From positions 1-55,952 of IMG/VR virus record IMGVR_UViG_3300013099_000023: a DNA stretch of 55,952 nt, one strand, 5' to 3'. Shown here piece by piece: positions 15,751 to 26,100 of the stretch; position 1 is the first letter of the stretch, and the number at the start of each line of letters is the position of its first letter. The position numbers were made by a program, and so were the translations under genes. The stretch is from a virus. The notes below the pieces were generated by a model. The model was not told the DNA's origin and searched no databases. It worked only from the letters and a program-made list of their open reading frames with translations.

Positions 15751-15761
15751 GGTATTTGTGA

Positions 15762-15995
15762 CTAACTAAAATATTTAGGGTTCTTATACACATTTAATTT
15801 AGAATCAACATCTTCATCACACATAAAATTAAGTTGTCCTACTAAAGCATTAATATTGTCCTTCATACAAACTAAACATAAATTTTTACAAAACTTTGCT
15901 TCAAAAATAGTCTCATCTTCTAAATAAAAACCAAACATATTATTATATGAAGTTACACCTTGTAGCTCTTCTCCACATTCTGTACATTTTAACAT
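15762..15995 (-). CDS. Small zinc-ribbon protein
   Basis: A 77-residue protein starting MLKCTECGEEL with a second pair CKNLCLVCMKD at about 36-44, giving a four-Cys ribbon. AAGGAG lies before the ATG. It is the last gene before the replication promoter and its stop is 12 bases above the -35 box. Function unknown; it could be a regulator but no DNA-binding helix is obvious. Confidence 0.7.
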   Translation of the reverse strand: MLKCTECGEELQGVTSYNNMFGFYLEDETIFEAKFCKNLCLVCMKDNINALVGQLNFMCDEDVDSKLNVYKNPKYFS

Positions 15996-16010
15996 CGTAT
16001 ACTCCTTAAA

Positions 16011-18611
16011 TTAACTATATGTAATTAAATTATCCTTAATACTATCATAAAATAAACTAATCTCCTGTTCTCGATGTGTTTGATTATATAACATTATTTC
16101 ATCTATAAGTCCAGGAAAAAATGTGTCTGGAGTTTTATTAGGTATATTTAAACTAAAATTTGATGTCCATCTTGCATACCCTTTAGTTACTTCTACATGA
16201 CTAACTCTTGATTGTACATCTGCTAACATAATGCCCATAGTAGCAGTTGTAGTATGTATATAAACATCTATGTACTGCTGCCCTTGAATGACCCCGTCTA
16301 TAAATATGTATATTGTAGTGTTTTTCCTAACAATTGCTATATGATGCCAGCCTAACCAACTAAATTTATATACGTTACAGTGTACAGAGTAGATTGTTAC
16401 ACCGGCGGCGTCATATAATACAAAATATACCCTATAATAACTGTTACTTCTATACGCATAAACTCGTAACCCATTATTTTGTCCGTCAGTATTATAAAGT
16501 ACATTTATGTTACCATTTGTTATTACATATACCCAAAATGTAATAGTAAAATCACTATCACCCAATTCAAAATCATCTAAATTACCATTTACTCTGACCC
16601 AATTATAATTATATCCGCCAGGAGCAGGTACACTTGAACCTCTCACAGCTTCCAAAGACCCGTTACCAAATTTACTTACACTGTCATTAATATATAAAGA
16701 AGAATCATTTTTAGCTGTAAAAGTATGTCTTCCTACTTGGTCATAGTACGTTGTACCATTTGAAAGTAGTACCATAACAGTCCCAGATACTACTACACCA
16801 GAAACTGTTACTATTGGGATGGGATCAACGTATGTTACACCATCAACTAAATCCGAATCATAAGCACCCCCTAGATAAGAAGAGCCTATAGCTGTACTGT
16901 TACTTCCTAAAAAATCAGAACTGTACACAGTAGCTTCTGCCTCTAATTCTCCGTCCAAATAAATAGATGTTTTAGACGCATCTACTAAGCAAGTCACTAG
17001 ATGGTAATTATCTACATCAATTCCTGAAATAGTAGTGTTAGCTTCTACTCTAAGATTTGTGGACGTTCTTATAGCTGAAAATAATTGCCCATTATCTATA
17101 CCTATTTCCCAACCTTTATTTTGCCCTCCCAAACAAAATATAGTACCTCTTGCCATTAAGGTATTAAATTTTACTAGAGCATAAAAAGACATTGTACCAG
17201 TATAAGTATTTTTTATATTATCGTCTATCAATAAATAACCATTAGTAAAATTTATTGCTTTTCCTAAGGGTGCATCTTCATGATCATCCCTGTATATATT
17301 GTAAGAAATACAGTTATGCTTTCTTATGGTAGCATCTTGTACAGGATCTACGTCTACCCCTGTTTCTGTCATATGCCAAACACCTAAACTGTTAGATCCC
17401 CAAAGAGCAGTTGTTGTATATGTTCCTGGAGGACTTACATTGTAGTAGTTAGAAGATTTGTTTCTATTATAATATAAGTATAACTCTAAATTATTTAAAG
17501 TCTCTATAAAAGGTATTTGCGCCCATATTATAGCTTCTTTATTAGCAATATCCCATTTAACTATTTCGCAGTACATACGGTTACCTAGGCAGTCTTCTAA
17601 CGACCAAAAAGTCCTAAACTCATCTAAAACTAGGTGATCAAAAATTACTGATGTGTCATAACTCGTTAACCCTGAAGAAGAATCTAAACTAATTAAAACT
17701 ACACTATTATACATATTATACGCAAATGAAGTTACGTCTATTGTCAACTGGAACTTATAACTACCGTACCATTCTGACGGCAGTTTATGTATAGCAGGTG
17801 TAATATTTCTACGTATTAAATCATTGTAGCTTACAACATCATTATCCGCTTTACAGATTAAGTAATGTTCATCTGATACCGGAGTATAAATAGTAAATTT
17901 TCCAGAAGTCTCATCAGACACAGTTGAATTCATAAAAGAATCATCAGAGTGCCTGTAAGCCTTAATTACTCTTGATACAGGTAAGTAGTCCTCTGTTATT
18001 GTACCCTCAAAATAATAGTCTGTTATAGTCTTAAAATAAGACGTTCCGTAATTATAACCGTAGCCTGTGGCAGCATTGTAAACATAGTCTTCATAAGGTA
18101 TAGTTATCTTGTTTTTATCTGTGTATATATGGGTGCGTGTACTTATAACTGTTTCTGTAGTTAAATTAAAACTTGTTAAATCAAAAAAATTAAAAGAACA
18201 ATTAATAAAAGATAGATTCATACCAATAGATCTTATATTATAAATATTATAAGAAGAATAACCACCAAAATAACATCTATTGTATATAAACTCTAATCCA
18301 TCAGGATTTGTATAATCATAAAATTGCAATGAACTATAGTAAGTGCTATTAGCCTGAATATATAACTTCTCCCACACTATTTTTGTAGTTTGTTTTGTAA
18401 CTGCTGGTCTAGAATATATTCTTATCTCATAAAAATAAACCTTATTACCTGATACGTTGTCTGTATTACCTACCAAATGTATATTTTTATCGCATATAAA
18501 AAACCCATAATTACCTGGTTCAAGTAGTAACATATCACCATCTTCGGCATTATCATATGCTAAAGTTAAAGTTTCAAATTCTAATCCTGGCCCTACTCTA
18601 AGTACTCGCAT
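16011..18611 (-). CDS. Tail-fibre adhesin with beta-helix, DUF2341 and two LamG domains
   Basis: An 866-residue protein. Residues 1 to about 210 look like a right-handed beta-helix (TLAYDNAEDGDMLLLEPGNY, then YFYEIRIYSR strands), the pectin-lyase-like start seen in many fibres. About 274-390 matches DUF2341 (EIVKWDIANKEAIIWAQIP, LELYLYYNRN). LamG-like jelly rolls lie at about 450-600 (YHLVTCLVDASKTSIYLDGE) and 670-855 (GWHHIAIVRKNTTIYIFIDG), each ending in the usual IDEI or VEVTKG strand. These bind glycans, so it is a likely receptor-binding protein. No enzyme motif is visible. The ribosome binding site is weak (CGGGTAAA). It ends the fibre cluster. Confidence 0.82.
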   Translation of the reverse strand: MRVLRVGPGLEFETLTLAYDNAEDGDMLLLEPGNYGFFICDKNIHLVGNTDNVSGNKVYFYEIRIYSRPAVTKQTTKIVWEKLYIQANSTYYSSLQFYDYTNPDGLEFIYNRCYFGGYSSYNIYNIRSIGMNLSFINCSFNFFDLTSFNLTTETVISTRTHIYTDKNKITIPYEDYVYNAATGYGYNYGTSYFKTITDYYFEGTITEDYLPVSRVIKAYRHSDDSFMNSTVSDETSGKFTIYTPVSDEHYLICKADNDVVSYNDLIRRNITPAIHKLPSEWYGSYKFQLTIDVTSFAYNMYNSVVLISLDSSSGLTSYDTSVIFDHLVLDEFRTFWSLEDCLGNRMYCEIVKWDIANKEAIIWAQIPFIETLNNLELYLYYNRNKSSNYYNVSPPGTYTTTALWGSNSLGVWHMTETGVDVDPVQDATIRKHNCISYNIYRDDHEDAPLGKAINFTNGYLLIDDNIKNTYTGTMSFYALVKFNTLMARGTIFCLGGQNKGWEIGIDNGQLFSAIRTSTNLRVEANTTISGIDVDNYHLVTCLVDASKTSIYLDGELEAEATVYSSDFLGSNSTAIGSSYLGGAYDSDLVDGVTYVDPIPIVTVSGVVVSGTVMVLLSNGTTYYDQVGRHTFTAKNDSSLYINDSVSKFGNGSLEAVRGSSVPAPGGYNYNWVRVNGNLDDFELGDSDFTITFWVYVITNGNINVLYNTDGQNNGLRVYAYRSNSYYRVYFVLYDAAGVTIYSVHCNVYKFSWLGWHHIAIVRKNTTIYIFIDGVIQGQQYIDVYIHTTTATMGIMLADVQSRVSHVEVTKGYARWTSNFSLNIPNKTPDTFFPGLIDEIMLYNQTHREQEISLFYDSIKDNLITYS

Positions 18612-18616
18612 ACATT

Positions 18617-20839
18617 TTACCCGTTTTTAAAATTTAAATTAACTACTTTATGTAAGGATTCTACTATATCTTTTTCTGTAAAATTAAACCAAATATTATC
18701 ACCTTTTGGAGATGTGTACTCATAATCTCCTACTATACTTGCTTCGAGATTTATTTGCAAGTGTTTTCCCACAATACTACCTAAAATATCTCTTTGAATA
18801 CCTTTGTACATGGCCCTTATTCTACCTTTTAACTCTGAAGATCCGTAACCTACGTACCTAGAGTAAATATAACTACTTAAATTTTTAAAAGGTAACTCAG
18901 ATAAAATCACATTTAAATTAGCTTTTAAATTACCTTTTCTAAAAGTACTTACTCTATCAATAGCATCTTTTATTGCCTCATCTATGTTTTTATATTTACT
19001 TAAATTAAATATGTACTTAGTAAGTACCTTTCCTTTTTCAACTCCTATACCAGGTCTATAACTAAAACCTACTACTCTGATTACCCAATGCTTTTCTCTG
19101 TTAGTTCTATAAACTTTTTTGTTCGATGAAACATACCTATAATAGCGTGCTTGCTCATTAAAATAAAGTTCAATATTTCTTTTCCAATCTAGTGTACTGT
19201 CATACGTTAAATTAAGTACATTACCTTTCGTTTCTATATTATTTGTATTAAATATTTTATCTGTGTAACAAATCAACTCTGATGTAAGACCTACAAAAGA
19301 TGTTCTATACTTAGTAGCTATTATAACAGCCTTTAAATTTTCCGCATTTCTAAAATAAGGACTACTTAACACGTCTATAGTATTATAGCTCAATCCTGCA
19401 TTGTCACTTTGTATTTTTATGTTTAAAGATGAGTACTTAGTTATAGGTATAAAATTGATATTAATAGAATTTAGTACAATATCAGTCCTGTCATTTATAT
19501 AAGCTTTTAAATTACCACTGTACCCATCATCCATATTTATATGAGCGTTTAAAGCTACGCTAGCATAGGAATGTAAAAAAGCTTTTAAATCCTTGTAATC
19601 CGTACTTAAACATGTAGTATTTATAGTGCAAAATAAGGATTTATAACTTAATAAATTTACATGGAAAGCTTTTTTTACATGTACTACCTTAGGAAACAAT
19701 CTAGCATATAAATTAGAAGCTGCTCCTGAAGCATTTAAATTAGCTTTTAAATTATTACCTAAAGACACATATAAGTGTGCGTACAATTCTTGAGTATAAA
19801 AACTACTTACAGATGCTTTTAAATTAGAGGTAACATTTAAACCCCTATAGGCATTAATACTGGTTTTTAAATCAACACCCGTAACAACATTTATACTTGT
19901 ATTTAAATCTCCTGGACCGTATACGGCTACCATTTTAACAAGTAGATCTTTACTATCCCAGCCGTGCAAATTTCCTAACAGATTTTTAGGTTCTATTAAA
20001 TAAATAGATGTAGGTAAATCTAAATAAAATGTAGCTAATATATTTGCTTTCAAATTTTTACTATACAGTTGGTATATATAAGCACTAAGATCTTTGTTGT
20101 CCCAACTGTGTAAACTAACACCAAAATCTTTGTAGTACCTAAAAAAACTTTTACTATAAGCACTTAAATTACTAGAAGCATGCCACAAATTTGGAACTAT
20201 ATTAGAAAACAAATCTCGTACTTCTATTATGTTCAAGTATGAATGTAAATTCTTAGGTTGTCTGTAGAAACTTTTACTATAAGCGCTTAAATCTATTGAA
20301 CCATGAAGAAGATTTGGAATTATACTGGAAAGTAAATCTTTTACTTCTATTACATTTAAATAGGCATATAAGTCCTTTTCAACATAATTACCTAGCAAAA
20401 TTCCACTTAAATCAAAACTTTTTCTTAGGTGACTTCTTAAATTAGCAGCAAGAAACTCAGTTCCGTAAAAATTACTACGTATAAATACACTTAAATTTTT
20501 AAAGTTGGATACTGCATTCAAATACGCCTTTAAATCTACGTTAGGAGGATTTATGTGTATAAACGACCCTAAATCTCTGATACCTCCAAAACTACAAGGC
20601 AGTTTTAGAGTTTGAACATTGTTATTTTTATATCCTACTATAATACTTCTACATTCTTTTACGTAAGTATAAGCCTCTTCTTGATATAGTTGAGAGACTT
20701 CTATAAAAGCATTTAAGTCACTAGATGTGCTTTTAAATGAAAAATTAAAATTTAAAGAGCTAAATTCAGGAGAAACATAACTACCATCCTTAAAACTAAA
20801 CTTTAAATAGTCTATTTTTGGAGGAATATATTGTGACAT
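18617..20839 (-). CDS. Virion protein with about 28 short [DN]LxAxL repeats
   Basis: A 740-residue protein with residues about 102-475 built from short units of 11-17 residues with the core [DN]L-x-[AST]-x-[IL] and often Lys before the next Asp or Asn, for example DLKAYLN, NLKANILATF, DLNTSINVV, NLKANLN. A few more copies occur near 650-720 (NLKANLNVIL, ELKGRIRAMY). Residues 157-197 and 198-238 are a recent 41-residue duplication. Such regular strand-turn units suggest a beta-solenoid shaft. The N terminus has a conventional globular look (YLKFSFKDGSY). No known domain was recognised. By location it is a fibre or tail-appendage protein. No clear ribosome binding site is seen before the ATG. 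Confidence 0.78.
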   Translation of the reverse strand: MSQYIPPKIDYLKFSFKDGSYVSPEFSSLNFNFSFKSTSSDLNAFIEVSQLYQEEAYTYVKECRSIIVGYKNNNVQTLKLPCSFGGIRDLGSFIHINPPNVDLKAYLNAVSNFKNLSVFIRSNFYGTEFLAANLRSHLRKSFDLSGILLGNYVEKDLYAYLNVIEVKDLLSSIIPNLLHGSIDLSAYSKSFYRQPKNLHSYLNIIEVRDLFSNIVPNLWHASSNLSAYSKSFFRYYKDFGVSLHSWDNKDLSAYIYQLYSKNLKANILATFYLDLPTSIYLIEPKNLLGNLHGWDSKDLLVKMVAVYGPGDLNTSINVVTGVDLKTSINAYRGLNVTSNLKASVSSFYTQELYAHLYVSLGNNLKANLNASGAASNLYARLFPKVVHVKKAFHVNLLSYKSLFCTINTTCLSTDYKDLKAFLHSYASVALNAHINMDDGYSGNLKAYINDRTDIVLNSININFIPITKYSSLNIKIQSDNAGLSYNTIDVLSSPYFRNAENLKAVIIATKYRTSFVGLTSELICYTDKIFNTNNIETKGNVLNLTYDSTLDWKRNIELYFNEQARYYRYVSSNKKVYRTNREKHWVIRVVGFSYRPGIGVEKGKVLTKYIFNLSKYKNIDEAIKDAIDRVSTFRKGNLKANLNVILSELPFKNLSSYIYSRYVGYGSSELKGRIRAMYKGIQRDILGSIVGKHLQINLEASIVGDYEYTSPKGDNIWFNFTEKDIVESLHKVVNLNFKNG
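20126..20371 (-). repeat. Two 123-bp tandem direct repeats in the 740-residue protein gene
   Basis: The copies at 20126-20248 and 20249-20371 are in frame and encode 41 residues each. Both translations contain a YLN[VI]IEV[KR]DL segment, I[IV]PNL[LW]H and LSAYSKSF[YF]R. The DNA shares long blocks such as acttttactataag spaced by exactly 123 bases, showing recent duplication by unequal recombination or slippage. Confidence 0.75.
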
Positions 20840-20854
20840 AATGTTATGTATTAA

Positions 20855-23194
20855 TTATATATACCACCAACAACGTAACTTAGTAGTATAATTTATCTGG
20901 TCTTCATTACCTGTGTAAGCTGTTTTTATATACAAGTCTTTTGTGCTATTTACAGGTATGTCAGGTATAATTACTGGTAAAGGTATTGTAACATTACTTA
21001 AGACAGGTGATACTCCTGATTGTGTTGTACGCAAAACAAAACGTGTCTGATGATACTTTGTTTTAGGTAAAAAATAGCCAGAAAGAGCAACTTTTTTCCA
21101 TTCTAATGTACCTTCATCCCCCCAGACTGGGTCATCTGCATAAGGTAGTAAATGTTCGCCTGTTTCTGTGTAATAACTGTAATCTATGATTCTAATATGA
21201 GGAGTTCTTAAATTATAACTATCTATTATATTGCCCGACGCATCTAAAGTTACAGTAGGATTACTAGTTGCTGCATAATTATTACCATAATTCTCGTTTA
21301 TGTATATAACAAGAACCCTGTCTAAAGAAACTACTAATTTATTGTACATAGTTGAGCCCGCAATATAAGTTTCTGATAAAGTAATACCATAACTATCTAT
21401 GTGTATAACATGTGGGCCATTAATATACCACAAACCATCTTTTCCCGTTTTATCATTAGAAATACATTTAACACTGTTATAACCCACATAAGAATCTTTA
21501 GAAATAGTTTTTATGTACTGTATTTCCGCTGAGTCGCTAGTTGTTTGTTCATATTTTTGCAACTGTCGTGTAGATTCTTCTAATATCCAACAGCCCCCAT
21601 CATAATTTCCCGCAACATACTTGGCACTAATAACAGGTATATGAGCTTCTGTACTTTCACTGTAACTTAATCTAGTAACTCCACCTACTAGCGCAGAAAT
21701 GTACCATACTGAATTACCTCCTGAGTCTTTACAAGTTGAAAATGTAGCTACGTTTTCAACAAAATATATATGTTTTACTGGATAAGAATCATTGTTACCA
21801 TGTGCTACTAAAGCTAAACATTCAAGTTTATCATTGTAGTAAGGCAAAATCCAGTAATAACTGTGTGTAGCTTGGCACTTGCTATATCTATCCACTATCT
21901 GAGAATAGGTCTGAGAACCACTGTACCAATAATTAGCAGGCAGCTGTGGAACCCACGTCGCTATAGAGTAACTCACACCGTACTTATTAAATCTATACGT
22001 TTGTATTTGACCATGATTAGAGTCCTTATTATTCATGGTCATTACTATGTCACCAGTACTAGAAACCTCACATATACCTAAACAAACGAAGTGTGTCGAT
22101 GTGGCATAAGTACCATTTACCAATAAAATATAGGAACAAAAAGCTGTCTCTACGTTGGTTTTTAAATCTTTAGAGTACATTGTTGTTAATAAGGTATTAC
22201 CTGAGTCAATAATACCTGAAATATACAAAAGATCTCTTTTACTTTCCGGTTCTGAATTAGAACTTCTAACTTCTATTGTATAGTCATTGTCAGTAGGGTC
22301 TGTCTTTATAACACTAGTACCTGAGCAAGTAGACTTTGTCACTAAAAAACTTGAACTATGTCTATTAAAAGAAGTTATAGGGCAATTTAAACTACTTACG
22401 TAATTTTCCATATTAAATATTTGGGTGGTATAAATCCCTACAGGATTTTCTTGTGATACATCATCTATAGTTATGTAAATGTTATCTATAATAGTTATAT
22501 TATCCATGTACCCATAAGACCATCTATACGTAGAAGAAGCTGAGTCATCTTTTAAACTTACCCCATCTAAAACGCCATAAAAATACTTATTATCATTAGA
22601 AAGCTTTATGTAATCATCTGCAGGAGAAGCGCTGTAATCTACACACACGTAAGCGGTGGCCATTTCTACTGAACTTTGATTTTTTATTTTTAGTACATGT
22701 GCATCAGATAAGTTATCGGATTCACTATCTCTTATGTCAACCATAGTCTGGTTACCATCTTCCCCAAAACTAACAGAATAATCTTCATTATAAACTACAA
22801 GTTCTGAAAAATAAGTAGCTACTCCTGAAATTGTAATTAAAACTTTTTCTGGAGTAAATATTGTTGGAAGATTAGGCACAAAATAATACTCTCCATTATG
22901 TTGCTTGTCTAAAAGTATATAATTATCTGAGTAAGAATACTCTTTATAATAAAAATTTATATTATTTAATACTTGATAATTAGAAAGGTACATTCTAAAA
23001 TTATCTACTCTAATTTTACTTGAAAAATCTGCTTCTAAAAACAAAACATTAGAAGCATTTAAATTTATTTTTGTAGAGTCTAGCTCACTATCATACAAAG
23101 AACTTAGTTGATTGTAAGTAAGCGTAGTATTACCCAAACCTGGACCTGTAAGGCATGTAAGATTACTGTTAGCTATTATATTATATTTTGCCAT
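20855..23194 (-). CDS. Virion protein with propeller-like middle, probable fibre component
   Basis: The start is taken as ATG 23194, two bases after the stop of the giant adhesin gene; a TTG at 23215 would overlap it. The 779-residue protein begins MAKYNIIANSNL. The centre (about 300-680) has repeated strands typical of NHL or WD-like propellers: HSYYWILPYYNDKLECLALV, VWYISALVGGVTRLSYS, GGCWILEESTRQLQKYEQ, DGLWYINGPHVIHIDSYG. The C terminus (VTIPLPVIIPDIPVNSTKDL) is a beta-sandwich. A propeller here suggests a protein- or sugar-binding platform. No catalytic residues can be assigned. Context places it with receptor-binding proteins. Confidence 0.75.
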   Translation of the reverse strand: MAKYNIIANSNLTCLTGPGLGNTTLTYNQLSSLYDSELDSTKINLNASNVLFLEADFSSKIRVDNFRMYLSNYQVLNNINFYYKEYSYSDNYILLDKQHNGEYYFVPNLPTIFTPEKVLITISGVATYFSELVVYNEDYSVSFGEDGNQTMVDIRDSESDNLSDAHVLKIKNQSSVEMATAYVCVDYSASPADDYIKLSNDNKYFYGVLDGVSLKDDSASSTYRWSYGYMDNITIIDNIYITIDDVSQENPVGIYTTQIFNMENYVSSLNCPITSFNRHSSSFLVTKSTCSGTSVIKTDPTDNDYTIEVRSSNSEPESKRDLLYISGIIDSGNTLLTTMYSKDLKTNVETAFCSYILLVNGTYATSTHFVCLGICEVSSTGDIVMTMNNKDSNHGQIQTYRFNKYGVSYSIATWVPQLPANYWYSGSQTYSQIVDRYSKCQATHSYYWILPYYNDKLECLALVAHGNNDSYPVKHIYFVENVATFSTCKDSGGNSVWYISALVGGVTRLSYSESTEAHIPVISAKYVAGNYDGGCWILEESTRQLQKYEQTTSDSAEIQYIKTISKDSYVGYNSVKCISNDKTGKDGLWYINGPHVIHIDSYGITLSETYIAGSTMYNKLVVSLDRVLVIYINENYGNNYAATSNPTVTLDASGNIIDSYNLRTPHIRIIDYSYYTETGEHLLPYADDPVWGDEGTLEWKKVALSGYFLPKTKYHQTRFVLRTTQSGVSPVLSNVTIPLPVIIPDIPVNSTKDLYIKTAYTGNEDQINYTTKLRCWWYI

Positions 23195-23196
23195 AG

Positions 23197-26100
23197 TTAC
23201 ACCGTCACTATCCAATCAATGAGTAAATTTGCAGATTTATTTTTAAGTTTTCTAAATTCTTTATTTTTTATGGACTTTACGTACAAGGTGACTTCTTCTA
23301 ATGGAGCAACCCCAGAAACTGTTAAAGGCATCACACTAGCATGTCTGCCATAAAAATTAATATTGTCTAAAGATAAGTAAACAAAATCATTAACATCATA
23401 AGTAACAAGATCTTCACCTATTTTGGCAGTGTAGTCTGACACTTCTATACAGTAGTTATACACCTTTAAATTTTTAAATATAGCTGCTCCACTAGATTCA
23501 TTATTAAAAGCACCTTCGGGTGCTCCGCCGCCTAATATTAATCTAGAAGCTGCATCACTGGATACATTCCATAAAAACTTACTGTACCATGTCAATTTAC
23601 CATTAAAATATAACCTGAAGGAGTCCCCATTAGACATGTTACCCTTGTTATCCCACATTACAGTTATATGAAAGGGTTCGTCATACTCTAAAAAATCATC
23701 TTTATGTATTTTATTATCACCTGTTAATGAAAAAGTAACGTACTTTTCAGATACATCTCCCACACCGAATTCGAACCATTTTCCTGATTTTAAACCAAAA
23801 GTTACTATGTCATTATCAGGAGATGTGACAGAAAAAAATGTTCTTGAGGTGTATCTATCAAATAAATCTAATCCTACAGAGTTATTGTACATCTTTGCAA
23901 AAAATGATACAGTGCCTTTACTTATAGTCAAGTTAGATAAAGGTACCTCTACAAGTTCTGCATAAGATAAGCATAAAGAATTTTCACCTAAAACTTTTTC
24001 TTCATATAAACATCTTTTTATACCTATATTTTCTATGTACATACTAAGATCCCCTATACCGGTACCTCTGTAATTAAGCATGAAGCCTGCTAAAAAAGCA
24101 TTCCTTACTTCTGTATCTTTTTCCTGGGAAAAAGAATTTTTACTGTTTAAATTTATAGGAAATATAGTGCTATATTTACTGAATTGTAATTTTAGTTTAT
24201 TCCAACCAGAATGTAAAGACATCTCAGAAAAATCCCAAGCGTAAGCAAACGTTCCTCTATTTCTATTTCTATATCTTCCATTAGGATCGTAACCATTAGG
24301 GCATCCAAAGCCTATGCCTCCATAAGACACATCTAAATTATTTACGTCACTAATGTACAAATTTAAGCGTAAAAAATCTTTCTCCAGCCAGTAGGCATCT
24401 TTATAAAAAGAATCCCCCTCAATAAATTCTACACTGTCTTCTTTAGTACTTTTTGCATACGCTATTTTAAGTGACGCCTTATCTACTAGTACTCTCGTAA
24501 CGCTTGTACTTAAGGTAGAAAAGCTTGACTTCCACCAATTAGAGCTTTCTGTTATTTGATGAATGCTACCACTATTTATTTTAAACTCTTTGACATAGTG
24601 TGGATGGGCATTATCCACATTAGCATCAAAAGAATAATCTGTAGCTGTGTTGTCTATGGCGCATACCCAACGTGTATATTCTAAGGTTCTTTTTATTGTT
24701 ATATCTTTAACGCTACAAATAATCATGTTACCATCATCATCTGTTAAGTCATCGCTAGTTATTCCAAATATAAATTTAAAGAGTCCTGTAGTTTTAACAA
24801 TTAAAGTGTTTTGCTGAAATGTCCAAGCATCTTTTAGTTCTTGCACTGGAAAAAATTTATTACTTAAATCTGGGCCTATAATTTGTAAATAAAATAAATC
24901 TGAGGTGGTATTATTAAAAGCATACCAATTAAGATCATAAGCTCCAGCGTCTAAAAATAAAGAGTTATCTAATATATAAATAGATGCGCTTAACATATTG
25001 GTACTAACGGCATCTGGAAAGTTTAAATAGGTAAATTCATTATTATTACTAAAAAAAGCTACTTTTTTGGGGTCTGCTATATCTACATCAGAATATTTAA
25101 TGTAATTAAATTTATTTTCAGCGTAAGACAACCATAATGCCCCATCTATCTGATTACTAGGAAAAAGGCCGTCTCTATAAAAACTAAAATTAGATACGTT
25201 AAATTTACGTATAAGGTCTATACAGACTACGGGGTAATCTTCAGATGAAATAGTTTCTTTATTTTTAGGAGTATAAGCTTCAAACTCTCTAATAAAGCCG
25301 CCACTTAAAGTAGTATAAGTAACAAAACCACTTTCATCTTTTCTAGGTATTTCGTCTTCTCCAGAAATATATTTTGTGATAATAAACTCAAGTTTTTCAA
25401 TAGTTACTGTGTCAAACGTATGTGTAGTGACTTCAGAGGTATTACCTGTGATACTAAATAATTCAGTATATTCTAACCCAGAAGAAGTGGTATAACCATT
25501 AACTTTAAAATCTTCTGAAAAATACCCAGAACCGGTCTTTAAACCATGATAAATATCTATAGAACTTATTGTATAATGTTTATCAAAAAGTAAAGTCAGT
25601 GTAGGTTCAAGATCATCTACATCAAAACCCCAACAATCCTCATAATTAAGACCCTTTCTATCTCCTGTAATAGTATTACTAGCATCACAATTCTCTATAC
25701 TAGAAGTAGCTACTGTTTTTATACAAGCAGTTGTAATATTAATGGGAGACGAAAAGTAATTCGTTAATGCTTGACCTAAAGGCTGCCAAGTACAATTAAA
25801 CCCACCAGTACTTAATAAAGGCCTTTCAATGTTTGGATATAACCCTAACTTATCTAAAGATTTATTGCCTGTAGTGGGTATGTTTATTCTAAGCCATCTA
25901 TATTCTTCTAAATTAGCGATCTTTAAAGAGTTGTTATAAGTACTGACTGTAAAATCAGAAACATTTATAGGTTTACCTTTTCTTACGTGTAAATTATCTA
26001 TATAGCCATAAAAATTAGAAGAAGGACTATCAGGAAGACCTCCTACATATAAGTTACTTGCATTACTTTTAATATAAAAAATACCTATATCAAATAAACC

